A DNA stretch of 7,162 nucleotides from an uncultured Clostridia bacterium (GCA_947627075.1 CANQUR010000081.1:1-7162), one strand, 5' to 3'; shown: positions 1-5,925, counted from the first letter of the stretch. Translations and numbers: made by a program. The notes: a model not told the origin generated them from the sequence alone.

Positions 1-813
1 CTTGACAGCCACGGCAGCAGGTCTGTCAAATTCCTTCAAGAGCGCAAGAGCGCCGTTTGCGTCGTTTATATTGTTGAACGAAAGCTGTTTGCCGTTGAGC
101 TGTTTCGCCTCCGAAAGAGCGCCGCGCACGGGGATCGCCTCGCGATAAAAGGCCGCCGTCTGATGCGGATTTTCGCCGTATCGAAGCAGTTCCGCCTTTT
201 CGTAAGCTACCGTATACTCGTCGGGATATTCTATATTAAGCTTTGCGCGCAAATAATTGGATATCATCGAATCATAGACCGCCGTATGCTGATACACCTT
301 GTACATAAGATATATGCGCGTATCCGTACTCACTTCGCCGTTTTCCATTTCGGCAAGCACTTTCTCGTAATCCTTCGGATCGGTAATGACTATTACGCCT
401 TGATAGTTTTTGGCGGCGCTGCGAAGCATTGTGGGACCGCCTATGTCGATATTTTCCACCGCTTCAAAGAAGCTCTTGCCCGCCATTACGGTCTGCTTGA
501 ACGGATACAAATTGACGATGACCACATCTATCGTATCGATACCGAGCTTTTTGAGTTGCTCCATATGGTCTTTGTTGTCGCGAAGAGCCAAAAGCCCCGC
601 ATGAACTGCGGGATGAAGCGTCTTTACTCGCCCGTCTAAACATTCGGGGAAGCCTGTGATCTCGCTTATATTCTTTACGGGCAAGCCCGCTTCCTTTATG
701 ACAGCCATGGTGCCGCCGGTGGAAATAAGCTCATAGCCCATCTTTACAAGTCTTACGCATACGTCGACTATCCCCGTCTTGTCCGAAACGCTTATAAGTG
801 CCCTCTTTTTCAT
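1..813 (-). CDS. purH: Bifunctional AICAR transformylase / IMP cyclohydrolase PurH, N-terminal part
   Basis: PurH carries out the last two steps of de novo purine synthesis: formylation of AICAR with 10-formyl-THF, then ring closure of FAICAR to IMP. The window holds the first 271 codons of a protein usually a little over 500 residues long; the rest lies off the left edge. The N-terminal MGS-like IMP cyclohydrolase domain is complete: KKRALISVSDKTGI at 2-15, STGGT at 31-35, LDGRVKTLHP at 59-68, then INLYPF and the NIDIGGPTMLRSAAKN block. The transformylase domain begins with RYGENPHQT and LNGKQLSFNNIND. The last visible residue is the Lys of AVAVK, where the family normally continues with the catalytic Lys-His and NPCG, so the active site itself is cut off. 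The ATG lies in an ATGA overlap with the purN stop, and a GAGGAG ribosome site sits 8 bases upstream. It is the last gene of the visible operon. Identification is secure. Confidence 0.97.
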   Translation of the reverse strand, partial: MKKRALISVSDKTGIVDVCVRLVKMGYELISTGGTMAVIKEAGLPVKNISEITGFPECLDGRVKTLHPAVHAGLLALRDNKDHMEQLKKLGIDTIDVVIVNLYPFKQTVMAGKSFFEAVENIDIGGPTMLRSAAKNYQGVIVITDPKDYEKVLAEMENGEVSTDTRIYLMYKVYQHTAVYDSMISNYLRAKLNIEYPDEYTVAYEKAELLRYGENPHQTAAFYREAIPVRGALSEAKQLNGKQLSFNNINDANGALALLKEFDRPAAVAVK

Positions 814-1397
814 CCTTGTATCTCCTCTACGAGCCTTGCCACAACGCGCGGCAACAGCTCGTGTTCTTTACTCAAAACCTTTTTTTGCAAGCTTTCGGGC
901 GTGTCGTCCTTATCGACGATCACCCGCTCCTGCGCTATTATCTTGCCCGTATCCGCTCCGCAGTCGACATAATGGACGGTACAACCCGATTCCTTTTCGC
1001 CCGCGGCGATGACCGCCTCGTGGACCTTCATTCCGTACATGCCCACGCCTCCGAATTTGGGCAACAGCGCGGGATGAATGTTGATTATCCTGCCCTCATA
1101 CGCCTTTACAATGTTGGGAGTAAGGATAGTCAAGTAGCCCGCAAGCACGATTAGTCCGACGTCGTTTTTCTTCAAAAGCTCTATTATCTCGTCATACATG
1201 GCTTCGACGCTTTCGTGATCCCCTTTGCGGAACACGTAATACGGAATGTCGTGTTGTTTCGCGCGCTCTATGGCGTATATGTCCGGCTTGCTCGCAATTA
1301 GCAAGCTTATCTTTGCCCTTATGAGCCCGCTTTCCACTCCGTCGATTATCGATTGAAAATCCGTGCCTCCGCCCGACGCGAATACGGCTATGTTCAT
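810..1397 (-). CDS. purN: Phosphoribosylglycinamide formyltransferase PurN (10-formyl-THF dependent)
   Basis: PurN transfers a formyl group from 10-formyl-THF to GAR, giving FGAR, the third step of purine synthesis. The 195-residue protein has the usual family length. The nucleotide-binding N terminus is ASGGGTDFQSI at 7-17. The catalytic residues are visible as NIHPALLP at 106-113 (Asn106 and His108, the same numbers as in the E. coli enzyme), His142 in GCTVHYVD, and Asp149 in GADTGKIIAQ. The frame stays open upstream to 1502, but those extra 35 residues are Arg-rich and translate the end of purM in another frame, so the ATG at 1395-1397 is chosen: it gives the canonical MNIAVFASGGG start. 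That ATG overlaps the purM stop as ATGA, and the purN stop overlaps the purH start the same way. The ribosome site is modest (AAGGGA, about 13 bases upstream), which fits translational coupling. Confidence 0.96.
   Translation of the reverse strand: MNIAVFASGGGTDFQSIIDGVESGLIRAKISLLIASKPDIYAIERAKQHDIPYYVFRKGDHESVEAMYDEIIELLKKNDVGLIVLAGYLTILTPNIVKAYEGRIINIHPALLPKFGGVGMYGMKVHEAVIAAGEKESGCTVHYVDCGADTGKIIAQERVIVDKDDTPESLQKKVLSKEHELLPRVVARLVEEIQG
822..827 (-). promoter_or_regulatory. Ribosome binding site of purH
   Basis: The minus strand reads GAGGAG, 8 bases before the purH ATG at 811-813 and inside the 3' end of purN. It supports this ATG as the start and allows fresh initiation in addition to coupling through the ATGA overlap. 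Confidence 0.7.
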
Positions 1398-2407
1398 AAT
1401 ATCACACCGCTTCCCTTGACTACGCAACCGAGCTTGACGGGATCCTCTCCGAGCAAGCGGAGCGTTTCGAGCGCCTTGTCCTCTTCGGACGCACGCACGC
1501 ATATAACGAGTCCTATGCCCATATTGAACGTGTTGTACATTTTGTTATCGTCTATGCCCGCACGACGCTTGATAGCCTTGAAGATGCGCGGAATTTCGTA
1601 TGAAGTTCTGTCGATCTTCGCCGCCAAGCCTTCGGGCAAGATCCTGGGAATGTTTTCTATAAATCCGCCGCCCGTAATGTGCGCCATGCCGAGCACATCG
1701 CACTTATCTATGAGCGCAAGCGCGGTCTTTACATATATACGAGTGGGCGTGAGAAGCACGTCCGCCGGCTTTGCTCCGAGTTCTTCGTCGAACTCAAACA
1801 AGCTGTCGTCCGGCTTAAAGAGTTGGCGCACGAGCGAATAACCGTTGCTGTGAACTCCCGACGACCTCAACCCTATAAGCTTGTCGCCTTCCTTTATGCG
1901 AGATCCGTTGACGATCTTGTTTTTCTTTACAATGCCGACCGAAAAACCCGCCATATCATAATCGTCGCCGTCATAAAAGCCGGGCATTTCGGCGGTTTCG
2001 CCCCCTATGAGCGCACAGCCTGCCTGCTTGCAACCCTCGGATACGCCCTTCACTATATCGGCTACCTTTTGCGGGATGAGCTTGCCGAGCGCGATGTAAT
2101 CGAGGAAAATGAGCGGCTTTGCGCCTTGACATACGATATCGTTGACGCACATGGCAACGCAGTCGATACCCACGGTATCGTGCTTTCCGGAAGCAAACGC
2201 GTATTTGAGCTTTGTGCCTACTCCGTCGGTGCCCGCCACCAAAACGTCTGCGTCGTCGCCTTCTCCGAGGGCATAGAAGCCTCCGAAGGAGCCGAGATCG
2301 CCAAGCACATTGCCGTCGTACGTTTCCTTGACGTACTTTTTCATGAGTTTGACTGCTTCATAGCCGCGCTCAACATCCACGCCGGCGGTCTTGTAATCGA
2401 TTGCCAT
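1394..2407 (-). CDS. purM: Phosphoribosylformylglycinamidine cyclo-ligase PurM (AIR synthetase)
   Basis: PurM uses ATP to close the imidazole ring of FGAM, giving AIR. The protein has 337 residues, a normal length for the family. Visible motifs in order are KTAGVDVERG near the N terminus, VLGDLGSFGGFYAL at 34-47, the ATP-site block AGTDGVGTKLK at 58-68, VGIDCVAMCVNDIVCQGAKP at 79-98, GGETAEMPGFY, GLRSSGVHSNGYSLVR, LLTPTRIYVK and HITGGGFIENIPRILP. Together they cover both AIRS-related domains. The frame is open to 2488, but the extra 27 residues are Arg-rich and antisense-like; the ATG at 2405-2407 has a strong GGAGG 7 bases upstream and gives the familiar start. It begins 2 bases after purF stops and ends in an ATGA overlap with purN. 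I see no frameshift or missing key block. Confidence 0.97.
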   Translation of the reverse strand: MAIDYKTAGVDVERGYEAVKLMKKYVKETYDGNVLGDLGSFGGFYALGEGDDADVLVAGTDGVGTKLKYAFASGKHDTVGIDCVAMCVNDIVCQGAKPLIFLDYIALGKLIPQKVADIVKGVSEGCKQAGCALIGGETAEMPGFYDGDDYDMAGFSVGIVKKNKIVNGSRIKEGDKLIGLRSSGVHSNGYSLVRQLFKPDDSLFEFDEELGAKPADVLLTPTRIYVKTALALIDKCDVLGMAHITGGGFIENIPRILPEGLAAKIDRTSYEIPRIFKAIKRRAGIDDNKMYNTFNMGIGLVICVRASEEDKALETLRLLGEDPVKLGCVVKGSGVIL

Positions 2408-2409
2408 AG

Positions 2410-3834
2410 TTAAACCTCCAAAACGAATTTGCCGCAATTGTATTTTTCGACGTCGACGGGATAATTTCCGTCGAAGCACGCGGCGCAAAAATCACATTTA
2501 TTGCCCTTACAGGCCTTTATAAGATATTCGAGCGGCAAATAGTGCAAACTGTCCGCTCCGATCAGCTTGCATATCTCCTCTTCGGATCGGTATCCACCTA
2601 TCAGCTTGTCGCGCGACTCCATATCCACGCCGAAAAAGCACGGATATTTGACCACGGGCGACGCTATAAGCATGTGAACTTCCTTTGCGCCGCTTTCGCG
2701 AAGCAAGCCGATTATTTTCTTCGAGGTGGTGCCGCGTACTATCGAATCGTCGATAAGCACGAGCCTTTTGCCGTTTATGTTGTTCTTTATCGCGTTTAGC
2801 TTTACACGCACGCTGTTTTCGCGAAGCGCTTGCGAGGGCTGAATGAACGTTCTGCCCACGTATCTGTTTTTGCTGAGCGCGTCCACGAGCGGAATACCCG
2901 TCTTTTCGCTGTAACCGCGAGCCGCGACGATCGCCGAATCGGGTACTCCCGCCACGACGTCGGCGTCAATTTTAAAGAGCTCGGCGAGGTATTTGCCGCA
3001 ATCATAACGCGCGTCGTACACCGTTCTGCCGTCGATAGTGGAATCGCTGCGAGCGAGATATACATATTCGAAAATACACGAATGACGCTCGATATTAGGC
3101 ATAAACGTGCTCGATATCTCGTGATTTTCGTCGACGGTCACGATCTCGCCGGGCAAAATATCGCGAACGAATTCGGCATTGAGCGAATCGAGCGCGCAAG
3201 TTTCGCTGGCAAAAATTATGTCGTCGCCGCGCCTTCCCATAACGAGCGGCTTGAAACCGAATTTATCCCTAACGGCGACGAGCTTGTCGTCCGCCATGAT
3301 GACGAGCGAATAGGCTCCTTCGAGCATAGCGCATGTCTTTTTTATGCCGTCGAGCAAACTGTCCTCGCTGTTGAGGTTGATAAGCGTCGCGATGACTTCG
3401 CTGTCGATCGAACTTTGGAACACGTGTCCTTTTTTCATCATGCCGCTTTTGAGGCTGTCGCAATTGATGATATTGCCGTTATGAGCGACCGCCATGCGTC
3501 CGAACCTGCCGTAAAAGACGACGGGTTGAGCGTTCACGACATTGCTCGATCCGGTAGTGGAATATCTGACGTGTCCTATGGCGCAATCGCCGAACGGAAA
3601 AGCGTTGAGATTTTCCTCTTCAAAGACGTCGTTTACGAGCCCCATTTTTTTGTAATAATTAATTTTGCGTTTATCGTAGCATACGGCAATACCGGCGCTT
3701 TCCTGTCCGCGGTGTTGCAACGCGAAAAGTCCGTAATACACATCATAGGCAAGCGCCTTTTTTTGCTTGCTTTTGATCCCTATAATGCCGCATTCCTCGT
3801 TCAATTTTTTTGCGGGAACAATTACTCCGCTCAT
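2410..3834 (-). CDS. purF: Amidophosphoribosyltransferase PurF, Fe-S and propeptide type
   Basis: PurF makes the committed step of purine synthesis: PRPP plus glutamine gives phosphoribosylamine. The 474-residue protein has an N-terminal Ntn-type glutaminase domain. Its nucleophile should be Cys15 in EECGIIGI, exposed after removal of a 14-residue propeptide, as in the Bacillus-type enzyme. Other glutaminase motifs are LQHRGQESAGIAV at 39-51, GHVRYSTTG at 87-95 and HNGNIIN at 118-124. The C-terminal phosphoribosyltransferase domain has the PRPP loop VLIDDSIVRGTTS at 359-371. Cysteines at 253 (HSCIFEYVY), 399 (KYPCFFG) and in CDFCAACFDG (447, 450, 453) match the ligand positions of the [4Fe-4S] cluster in the Bacillus enzyme, which is linked to oxygen-sensitive stability; that role here is inferred from the family. 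The ATG overlaps the purC stop as ATGA, with GGGAG 7 bases upstream. Confidence 0.98.
   Translation of the reverse strand: MSGVIVPAKKLNEECGIIGIKSKQKKALAYDVYYGLFALQHRGQESAGIAVCYDKRKINYYKKMGLVNDVFEEENLNAFPFGDCAIGHVRYSTTGSSNVVNAQPVVFYGRFGRMAVAHNGNIINCDSLKSGMMKKGHVFQSSIDSEVIATLINLNSEDSLLDGIKKTCAMLEGAYSLVIMADDKLVAVRDKFGFKPLVMGRRGDDIIFASETCALDSLNAEFVRDILPGEIVTVDENHEISSTFMPNIERHSCIFEYVYLARSDSTIDGRTVYDARYDCGKYLAELFKIDADVVAGVPDSAIVAARGYSEKTGIPLVDALSKNRYVGRTFIQPSQALRENSVRVKLNAIKNNINGKRLVLIDDSIVRGTTSKKIIGLLRESGAKEVHMLIASPVVKYPCFFGVDMESRDKLIGGYRSEEEICKLIGADSLHYLPLEYLIKACKGNKCDFCAACFDGNYPVDVEKYNCGKFVLEV
2415..2419 (-). promoter_or_regulatory. Ribosome binding site of purM
   Basis: The minus strand reads GGAGG, 7 bases before the ATG at 2405-2407, within the last codons of purF. 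This perfect site decides the purM start over the longer open frame that reaches 2488. Confidence 0.8.
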
Positions 3835-4547
3835 GCCTTTTCTCCCATTGTTCTTTTGAACATTTCGCTGTAAGCTTCCTCTACGCCGCCCAAATCACGA
3901 CGGAAACGGTCTTTGTCGAGCTTTTCGCCCGTTTTGACGTCCCAAAAACGGCAAGTGTCCGGTGAGATCTCGTCGGCAAGCACAATAGTCCCGTCCGAAA
4001 GTCGTCCGAATTCGAGCTTAAAGTCGATAAGACGCACGCCGAGTTTAAGGAAGTACGCTTTTAATACGTCGTTTATTTTGAACGCGTATTTTTTTATGGT
4101 CTCGATCTCCTCTTTTGTGGCGAGCTTCAATGCGAGCGCATGATAAGAGTTGATGAGCGGATCTCCGAGCTCGTCGCATTTATAGGAAAATTCTATGGTG
4201 GGCTCGTCGAAAGGGATACCCTCCTCGACTCCGTAACGCTTTGCAAAAGAGCCTGCCGATACATTGCGAATGATGACTTCGAGAGGCACGATCTTGACCT
4301 TTTTTACCAAAGTCTCCCTTTCGGACAGCTCCTTTATGAAGTGAGTGGGAACTCCTTCCTTTTCGAGGAGCTGCATCATCATATTGGACATACGGTTATT
4401 AACCACGCCCTTGCCGGCAATTTGTCCCTTTTTCAAGCCGTTAAATGCCGTAGCGTCGTCCTTGTAGCTGACGATTAACATATTTTCATCGTCGGTAAGA
4501 AATACCTTTTTTGCTTTGCCTTCGTAAAGCTGTTGACGTTTTTCCAT
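3831..4547 (-). CDS. purC: Phosphoribosylaminoimidazole-succinocarboxamide synthase PurC (SAICAR synthetase)
   Basis: PurC joins CAIR and aspartate with ATP to give SAICAR. The 238-residue protein has the standard bacterial length. Motifs in order: LYEGKAKKVF at 8-17 (nucleotide-binding N terminus), YKDDATAFNGLKKG, NRMSNMMMQLLEKEGVPTHF, the signature VPLEVIIRNVSAGSFAKRYG, PTIEFSYKCDELGDPLIN, the second signature LIDFKLEFGR, then VLADEISPDTCRFWD and DRFRRDLGG. Nothing expected is missing. The start at 4545-4547 has GAGGT 9 bases upstream, in the 17-base gap after purE. Its stop overlaps the purF start. Its position directly after purE links consecutive steps: PurE makes CAIR and PurC consumes it. 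Confidence 0.98.
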   Translation of the reverse strand: MEKRQQLYEGKAKKVFLTDDENMLIVSYKDDATAFNGLKKGQIAGKGVVNNRMSNMMMQLLEKEGVPTHFIKELSERETLVKKVKIVPLEVIIRNVSAGSFAKRYGVEEGIPFDEPTIEFSYKCDELGDPLINSYHALALKLATKEEIETIKKYAFKINDVLKAYFLKLGVRLIDFKLEFGRLSDGTIVLADEISPDTCRFWDVKTGEKLDKDRFRRDLGGVEEAYSEMFKRTMGEKA

Positions 4548-4564
4548 GATATATAGACCTCTTT

Positions 4565-5047
4565 TTAGAATTTTATCTCTTTGTTGCTTTCGATGACGTC
4601 GTCATGTATCTTCGCCTTGTAAGCTTTGAGCTTGTTTTTAAGCGCGACGTCGGATAGAGCCAGCATTTGAATGGCAAGCAGACCCGCGTTGAGTCCGCCG
4701 CCTACCGCAACGGTAGCTACGGGCACGCCGTTCGGCATCATGACGGTAGAAAGCAAGCTGTCCATGCCGTCCATAAACGAGCTCTTTGCCGGTAAGCCGA
4801 TGACGGGCAAAAAAGTGTTTGCGGCGATAAAGCCCGCAAGATGAGCGGCTTTGCCCGCAATGGCAATAAATACCTTTGTGCCGTTTTTTTCCGCCGAAGA
4901 AGCGAGCTCGGTCACCTCGACGGGAGTACGGTGCGCGCTCAAAACGTGCACACCAAAATCGACGCCGAATTCCTTCAAAATATTGATTGCCGGCAGTGCG
5001 ACGTCAAAGTCGCTTTTGCTGCCCATAACGATTTCTACAGTTGCCAT
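4565..5047 (-). CDS. purE: N5-carboxyaminoimidazole ribonucleotide mutase PurE (class I)
   Basis: PurE supplies CAIR for PurC, in class I enzymes by moving the carboxyl group of N5-CAIR. The 160-residue protein fits the family. It shows MGSKSDFDVALPA at 8-20, SAHRTP at 37-42, AGKAAHLAG at 64-72 with the conserved His69, then MDSLLSTVMMPNGVPVATVA at 95-114 and LNAGLLAIQML at 119-129. SAHRTP and AAHL are class I marks. The segment IAIAGKAAHL differs from the textbook IAGAGGAAHLPG by a Lys in place of a Gly; I recall similar AGKAAHLAG forms in other Clostridia, so this looks like a lineage variant rather than a defect. Class I PurE normally works with PurK, which is not in this window. This is the first gene of the operon, with its own promoter about 30 bases upstream and an AAAGGA ribosome site 10 bases before the ATG. 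Confidence 0.96.
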   Translation of the reverse strand: MATVEIVMGSKSDFDVALPAINILKEFGVDFGVHVLSAHRTPVEVTELASSAEKNGTKVFIAIAGKAAHLAGFIAANTFLPVIGLPAKSSFMDGMDSLLSTVMMPNGVPVATVAVGGGLNAGLLAIQMLALSDVALKNKLKAYKAKIHDDVIESNKEIKF

Positions 5048-5078
5048 ATCGTTTACATCCTTTCTTGAATTGACTATA

Positions 5079-5108
5079 AGTATAGCACAATATCCCTCAA
5101 AATGGCAA
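5079..5108 (-). promoter_or_regulatory. Sigma-A type promoter of the purine operon
   Basis: On the minus strand the -35 is TTGCCA (5103-5108, one mismatch to TTGACA), followed by an 18-base spacer and the -10 TATACT (5079-5084). TG one base before the -10 makes it an extended -10. Transcription would start near 5072 and leave a leader of about 25 bases before purE, too short for a riboswitch or attenuator. Position and strand fit the operon exactly. Identified by eye from consensus. Confidence 0.75.
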
Positions 5109-5121
5109 GCAATTCGGTATT
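5109..5121 (-). promoter_or_regulatory. Weak candidate PurR-type operator (PurBox-like)
   Basis: The minus strand reads AATACCGAATTGC just upstream of the -35 of the purE promoter. Against the Bacillus PurBox as I remember it (AWWWCCGAACWWT), 10 of 13 positions agree, including the CCGAA core. Bacillus PurR sites normally come as two inverted boxes about 16-17 bases apart, and I do not find a good second one. Treat it as a hint only. Confidence 0.25.
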
Positions 5122-5171
5122 CTTATGCGGATATTGGAAAATTTTGTTGAATATCCTTGAAAGTATGAAAT

Positions 5172-5274
5172 GATTGACCGAATAAAAGGCTTCCCCCGCG
5201 AATAAGTTAGTTAAAACGAAAAAGCTCATTTCGGGGGGAGCTCCGCCGAAAGGCGGTGTGGAGGGTCTTATATT
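5172..5274. repeat. Direct repeat copy 1 (left part of fold-back element A)
   Basis: This 103-base unit begins GATTGACCGAAT and ends TCTTATATT. It matches 5500-5603 with only three substitutions and one extra A in the other copy, about 96 percent identity by hand alignment. It contains the left inverted end, an AT-rich stretch, and the hairpin CCGCC-GAAA-GGCGG at 5243-5256, whose loop is of GNRA type. Confidence 0.95.
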
Positions 5275-5372
5275 TAATATTGGAAAACCCTCATCACCCG
5301 CTACGCGGGAGCTTCCCCCGATAATTGCTTTTATTTTCTCATCTTGCGCTTTACGCAGGGGAAGCCTTTCAT
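5182..5372. mobile_element. Fold-back (MITE- or REP-like) element A with nested stems
   Basis: The ends are 15-base inverted repeats: 5182-5196 (ATAAAAGGCTTCCCC) and 5358-5372 (GGGGAAGCCTTTCAT), with one mismatch. Inside, a 12-pair stem (5231-5242 with 5310-5321, one G-U) encloses three hairpins that nearly touch: CCGCC-GAAA-GGCGG at 5243-5256, GAGGGT/ACCCTC at 5261-5266 and 5287-5292, and CCCGC-TAC-GCGGG at 5297-5309. This forms a four-way junction shape. A further small hairpin, TGCG-CTTTA-CGCA, lies at 5345-5357. There is no transposase, so it would be non-autonomous. Whether it moves as DNA or acts as RNA is not shown by one genome. I do not recognise a named family. Confidence 0.6.
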
Positions 5373-5430
5373 AAGGTGTTTTTTTTGTTCTCCTCTGCCG
5401 AGCGAACAACATGAGCGACTTGCCTATTGA

Positions 5431-5458
5431 AAGCCTTCACCCCTTTGGGGGAAGGCTT
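5431..5458. repeat. Isolated hairpin between the two fold-back elements
   Basis: AAGCCTTC at 5431-5438 pairs with GAAGGCTT at 5451-5458, and CCCC (5440-5443) with GGGG (5447-5450) around a TTT loop, leaving one unpaired A. The arms resemble the terminal repeats of the flanking elements (AAGGCTTCCCC), so it may be a reduced relative. The nearest T-run is about 14 bases further on, so it is not a standard terminator. Confidence 0.6.
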
Positions 5459-5499
5459 GACGGACGACCTGATTTTTTATTCGTAGCTCCTCAATGAGC

Positions 5500-5603
5500 G
5501 ATTGACCGAATGAAAGGCTTCCCCCGCGAATAAGTTAGTTAAAACGAAAAAAGTTCATATCGGGGGGAGCTCCGCCGAAAGGCGGTGTGGAGGGTCTTAT
5601 ATT
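5500..5603. repeat. Direct repeat copy 2 (left part of fold-back element B)
   Basis: This 104-base unit is the second copy of 5172-5274, in the same orientation with starts 328 bases apart. The differences are A to G at base 13 of the unit, one extra A in the A-run, and two changes in the GYTCATWT stretch. The CCGCC-GAAA-GGCGG hairpin (5572-5585) is unchanged. Similarity drops sharply after 5603. Confidence 0.95.
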
Positions 5604-5699
5604 ATATAATAAATCCTCACCACCTCGTCGCAACGGGCGCTTGTTGGACTGTTTCCTCGCTTTGTTCGAAAACGAGTCCTTTTCGCTTGTTGCTTCTCT

Positions 5700-5725
5700 C
5701 CCCAAAAATGCAAGCATTTTCGGGG
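5700..5725. repeat. Hairpin inside fold-back element B
   Basis: CCCCAAAAATGC and GCATTTTCGGGG form a stem of about 11 pairs with one A-C mismatch around a very short loop. No T-run follows on either strand at the base of the stem, so a terminator role is not supported. Confidence 0.6.
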
Positions 5726-5740
5726 ACCCCTTATATCGGA

Positions 5741-5767
5741 GCCTCCCCTTTTACAAAAAGGGGAAGC
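5741..5767. repeat. Hairpin at the right end of fold-back element B
   Basis: CCCCTTTT (5745-5752) pairs with AAAAGGGG (5756-5763) around the loop ACA, extended outward by GCCT/AAGC with one mismatch. The right arm runs into the right terminal inverted repeat of the element, so it competes with pairing of the two ends. Confidence 0.6.
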
Positions 5768-5792
5768 CTTTCATCTCGACCGAGCGAATGCC

Positions 5793-5851
5793 CTCCTCAG
5801 CCGAGGAGCGAAGCGACGAACGCCACGGAGCGAAGCGGAGTATTCGTCGCT
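5793..5851. repeat. Hairpin and short direct repeat cluster
   Basis: CTCCTC-AGCC-GAGGAG (5793-5808) is a perfect 6-pair hairpin. AGCGACGAA (5812-5820) and TTCGTCGCT (5843-5851) form a 9-pair inverted repeat. The 11-mer GGAGCGAAGCG occurs at about 5805-5815 and at 5827-5837. The nearby CCGAGCGAA (5780-5788) also occurs after element A (5398-5406). The stretch looks like an associated repeat module; no function is evident. Confidence 0.5.
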
Positions 5852-5925
5852 CACTTTGTTCGAGCCACCTTCCTCCCCAAAAAAGGGCGATGAATAAGGA
5901 AAGCTTTGCCCCCATATATTTAAGT

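Larger units (their letters stand above)
5510..5774. mobile_element. Fold-back (MITE- or REP-like) element B, longer relative of element A
   Basis: The ends are perfect 15-base inverted repeats: 5510-5524 (ATGAAAGGCTTCCCC) and 5760-5774 (GGGGAAGCCTTTCAT). The first 94 bases are shared with element A. The GNRA hairpin (5572-5585) is kept. The next stem is kept as GAGGGT/ATCCTC (5590-5595 with 5613-5618, one G-U). The third is kept as CTCGT-CGCA-ACGGG (5624-5637) with changed bases. The right arm of the enclosing stem is not found just after it. Instead the element carries about 120 bases of unrelated sequence with two further strong hairpins. There are no protein motifs in it. Confidence 0.55.
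5048..5925. other. Gene-free divergent intergenic region between purE and uppP
   Basis: This 878-base stretch separates purE (leftward) from uppP (rightward). The purE promoter occupies 5079-5108. From 5172 to about 5851 it is almost entirely repeat and hairpin sequence: two related fold-back elements with inverted ends, an isolated hairpin between them and a hairpin cluster after them. Open frames here translate the repeats into peptides such as NIRPSTPPFGGAPP and lack family resemblance. I find no tRNA, no CRISPR array and no convincing T-run terminator. I could not find a clear promoter for uppP. Confidence 0.8.

Noticed and set aside
1398..1502. Upstream extension of purN
   Set aside because: The Arg-rich 35 residues are purM sequence read in another frame; the canonical start is at 1397.
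2830..3873. Plus-strand ORF of 347 codons
   Set aside because: It is antisense to purF, whose motifs are complete; a codon-bias shadow. The same applies to 1679-2413 over purM.
5048..5078. Purine riboswitch before purE
   Set aside because: The leader predicted from the promoter is only about 25 bases, far too short for the aptamer and switch.
5074..5412. Minus-strand ORF of 112 codons in the intergenic region
   Set aside because: It translates fold-back element A (peptide with NIRPSTPPFGGAPP), and its downstream end runs over the purE promoter. The same peptide recurs from element B. There is no family resemblance and no ribosome site.
5431..5478. Rho-independent terminator
   Set aside because: The hairpin at 5431-5458 is followed by a T-run only about 14 bases later, and no gene ends just before it on the plus strand.
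5172..5603. CRISPR array
   Set aside because: There are only two copies of about 103 bases with a 225-base gap and no regular spacers or cas genes.
5535..5717. Minus-strand ORF of 60 codons
   Set aside because: It translates element B and ends in the same repeat-derived peptide; a repeat artefact.
5587..5925. Long N-terminal extension of the uppP frame
   Set aside because: The 113 extra codons run through element B and the hairpin cluster, are low in membrane character and unlike any UppP; the family start is at 5926.
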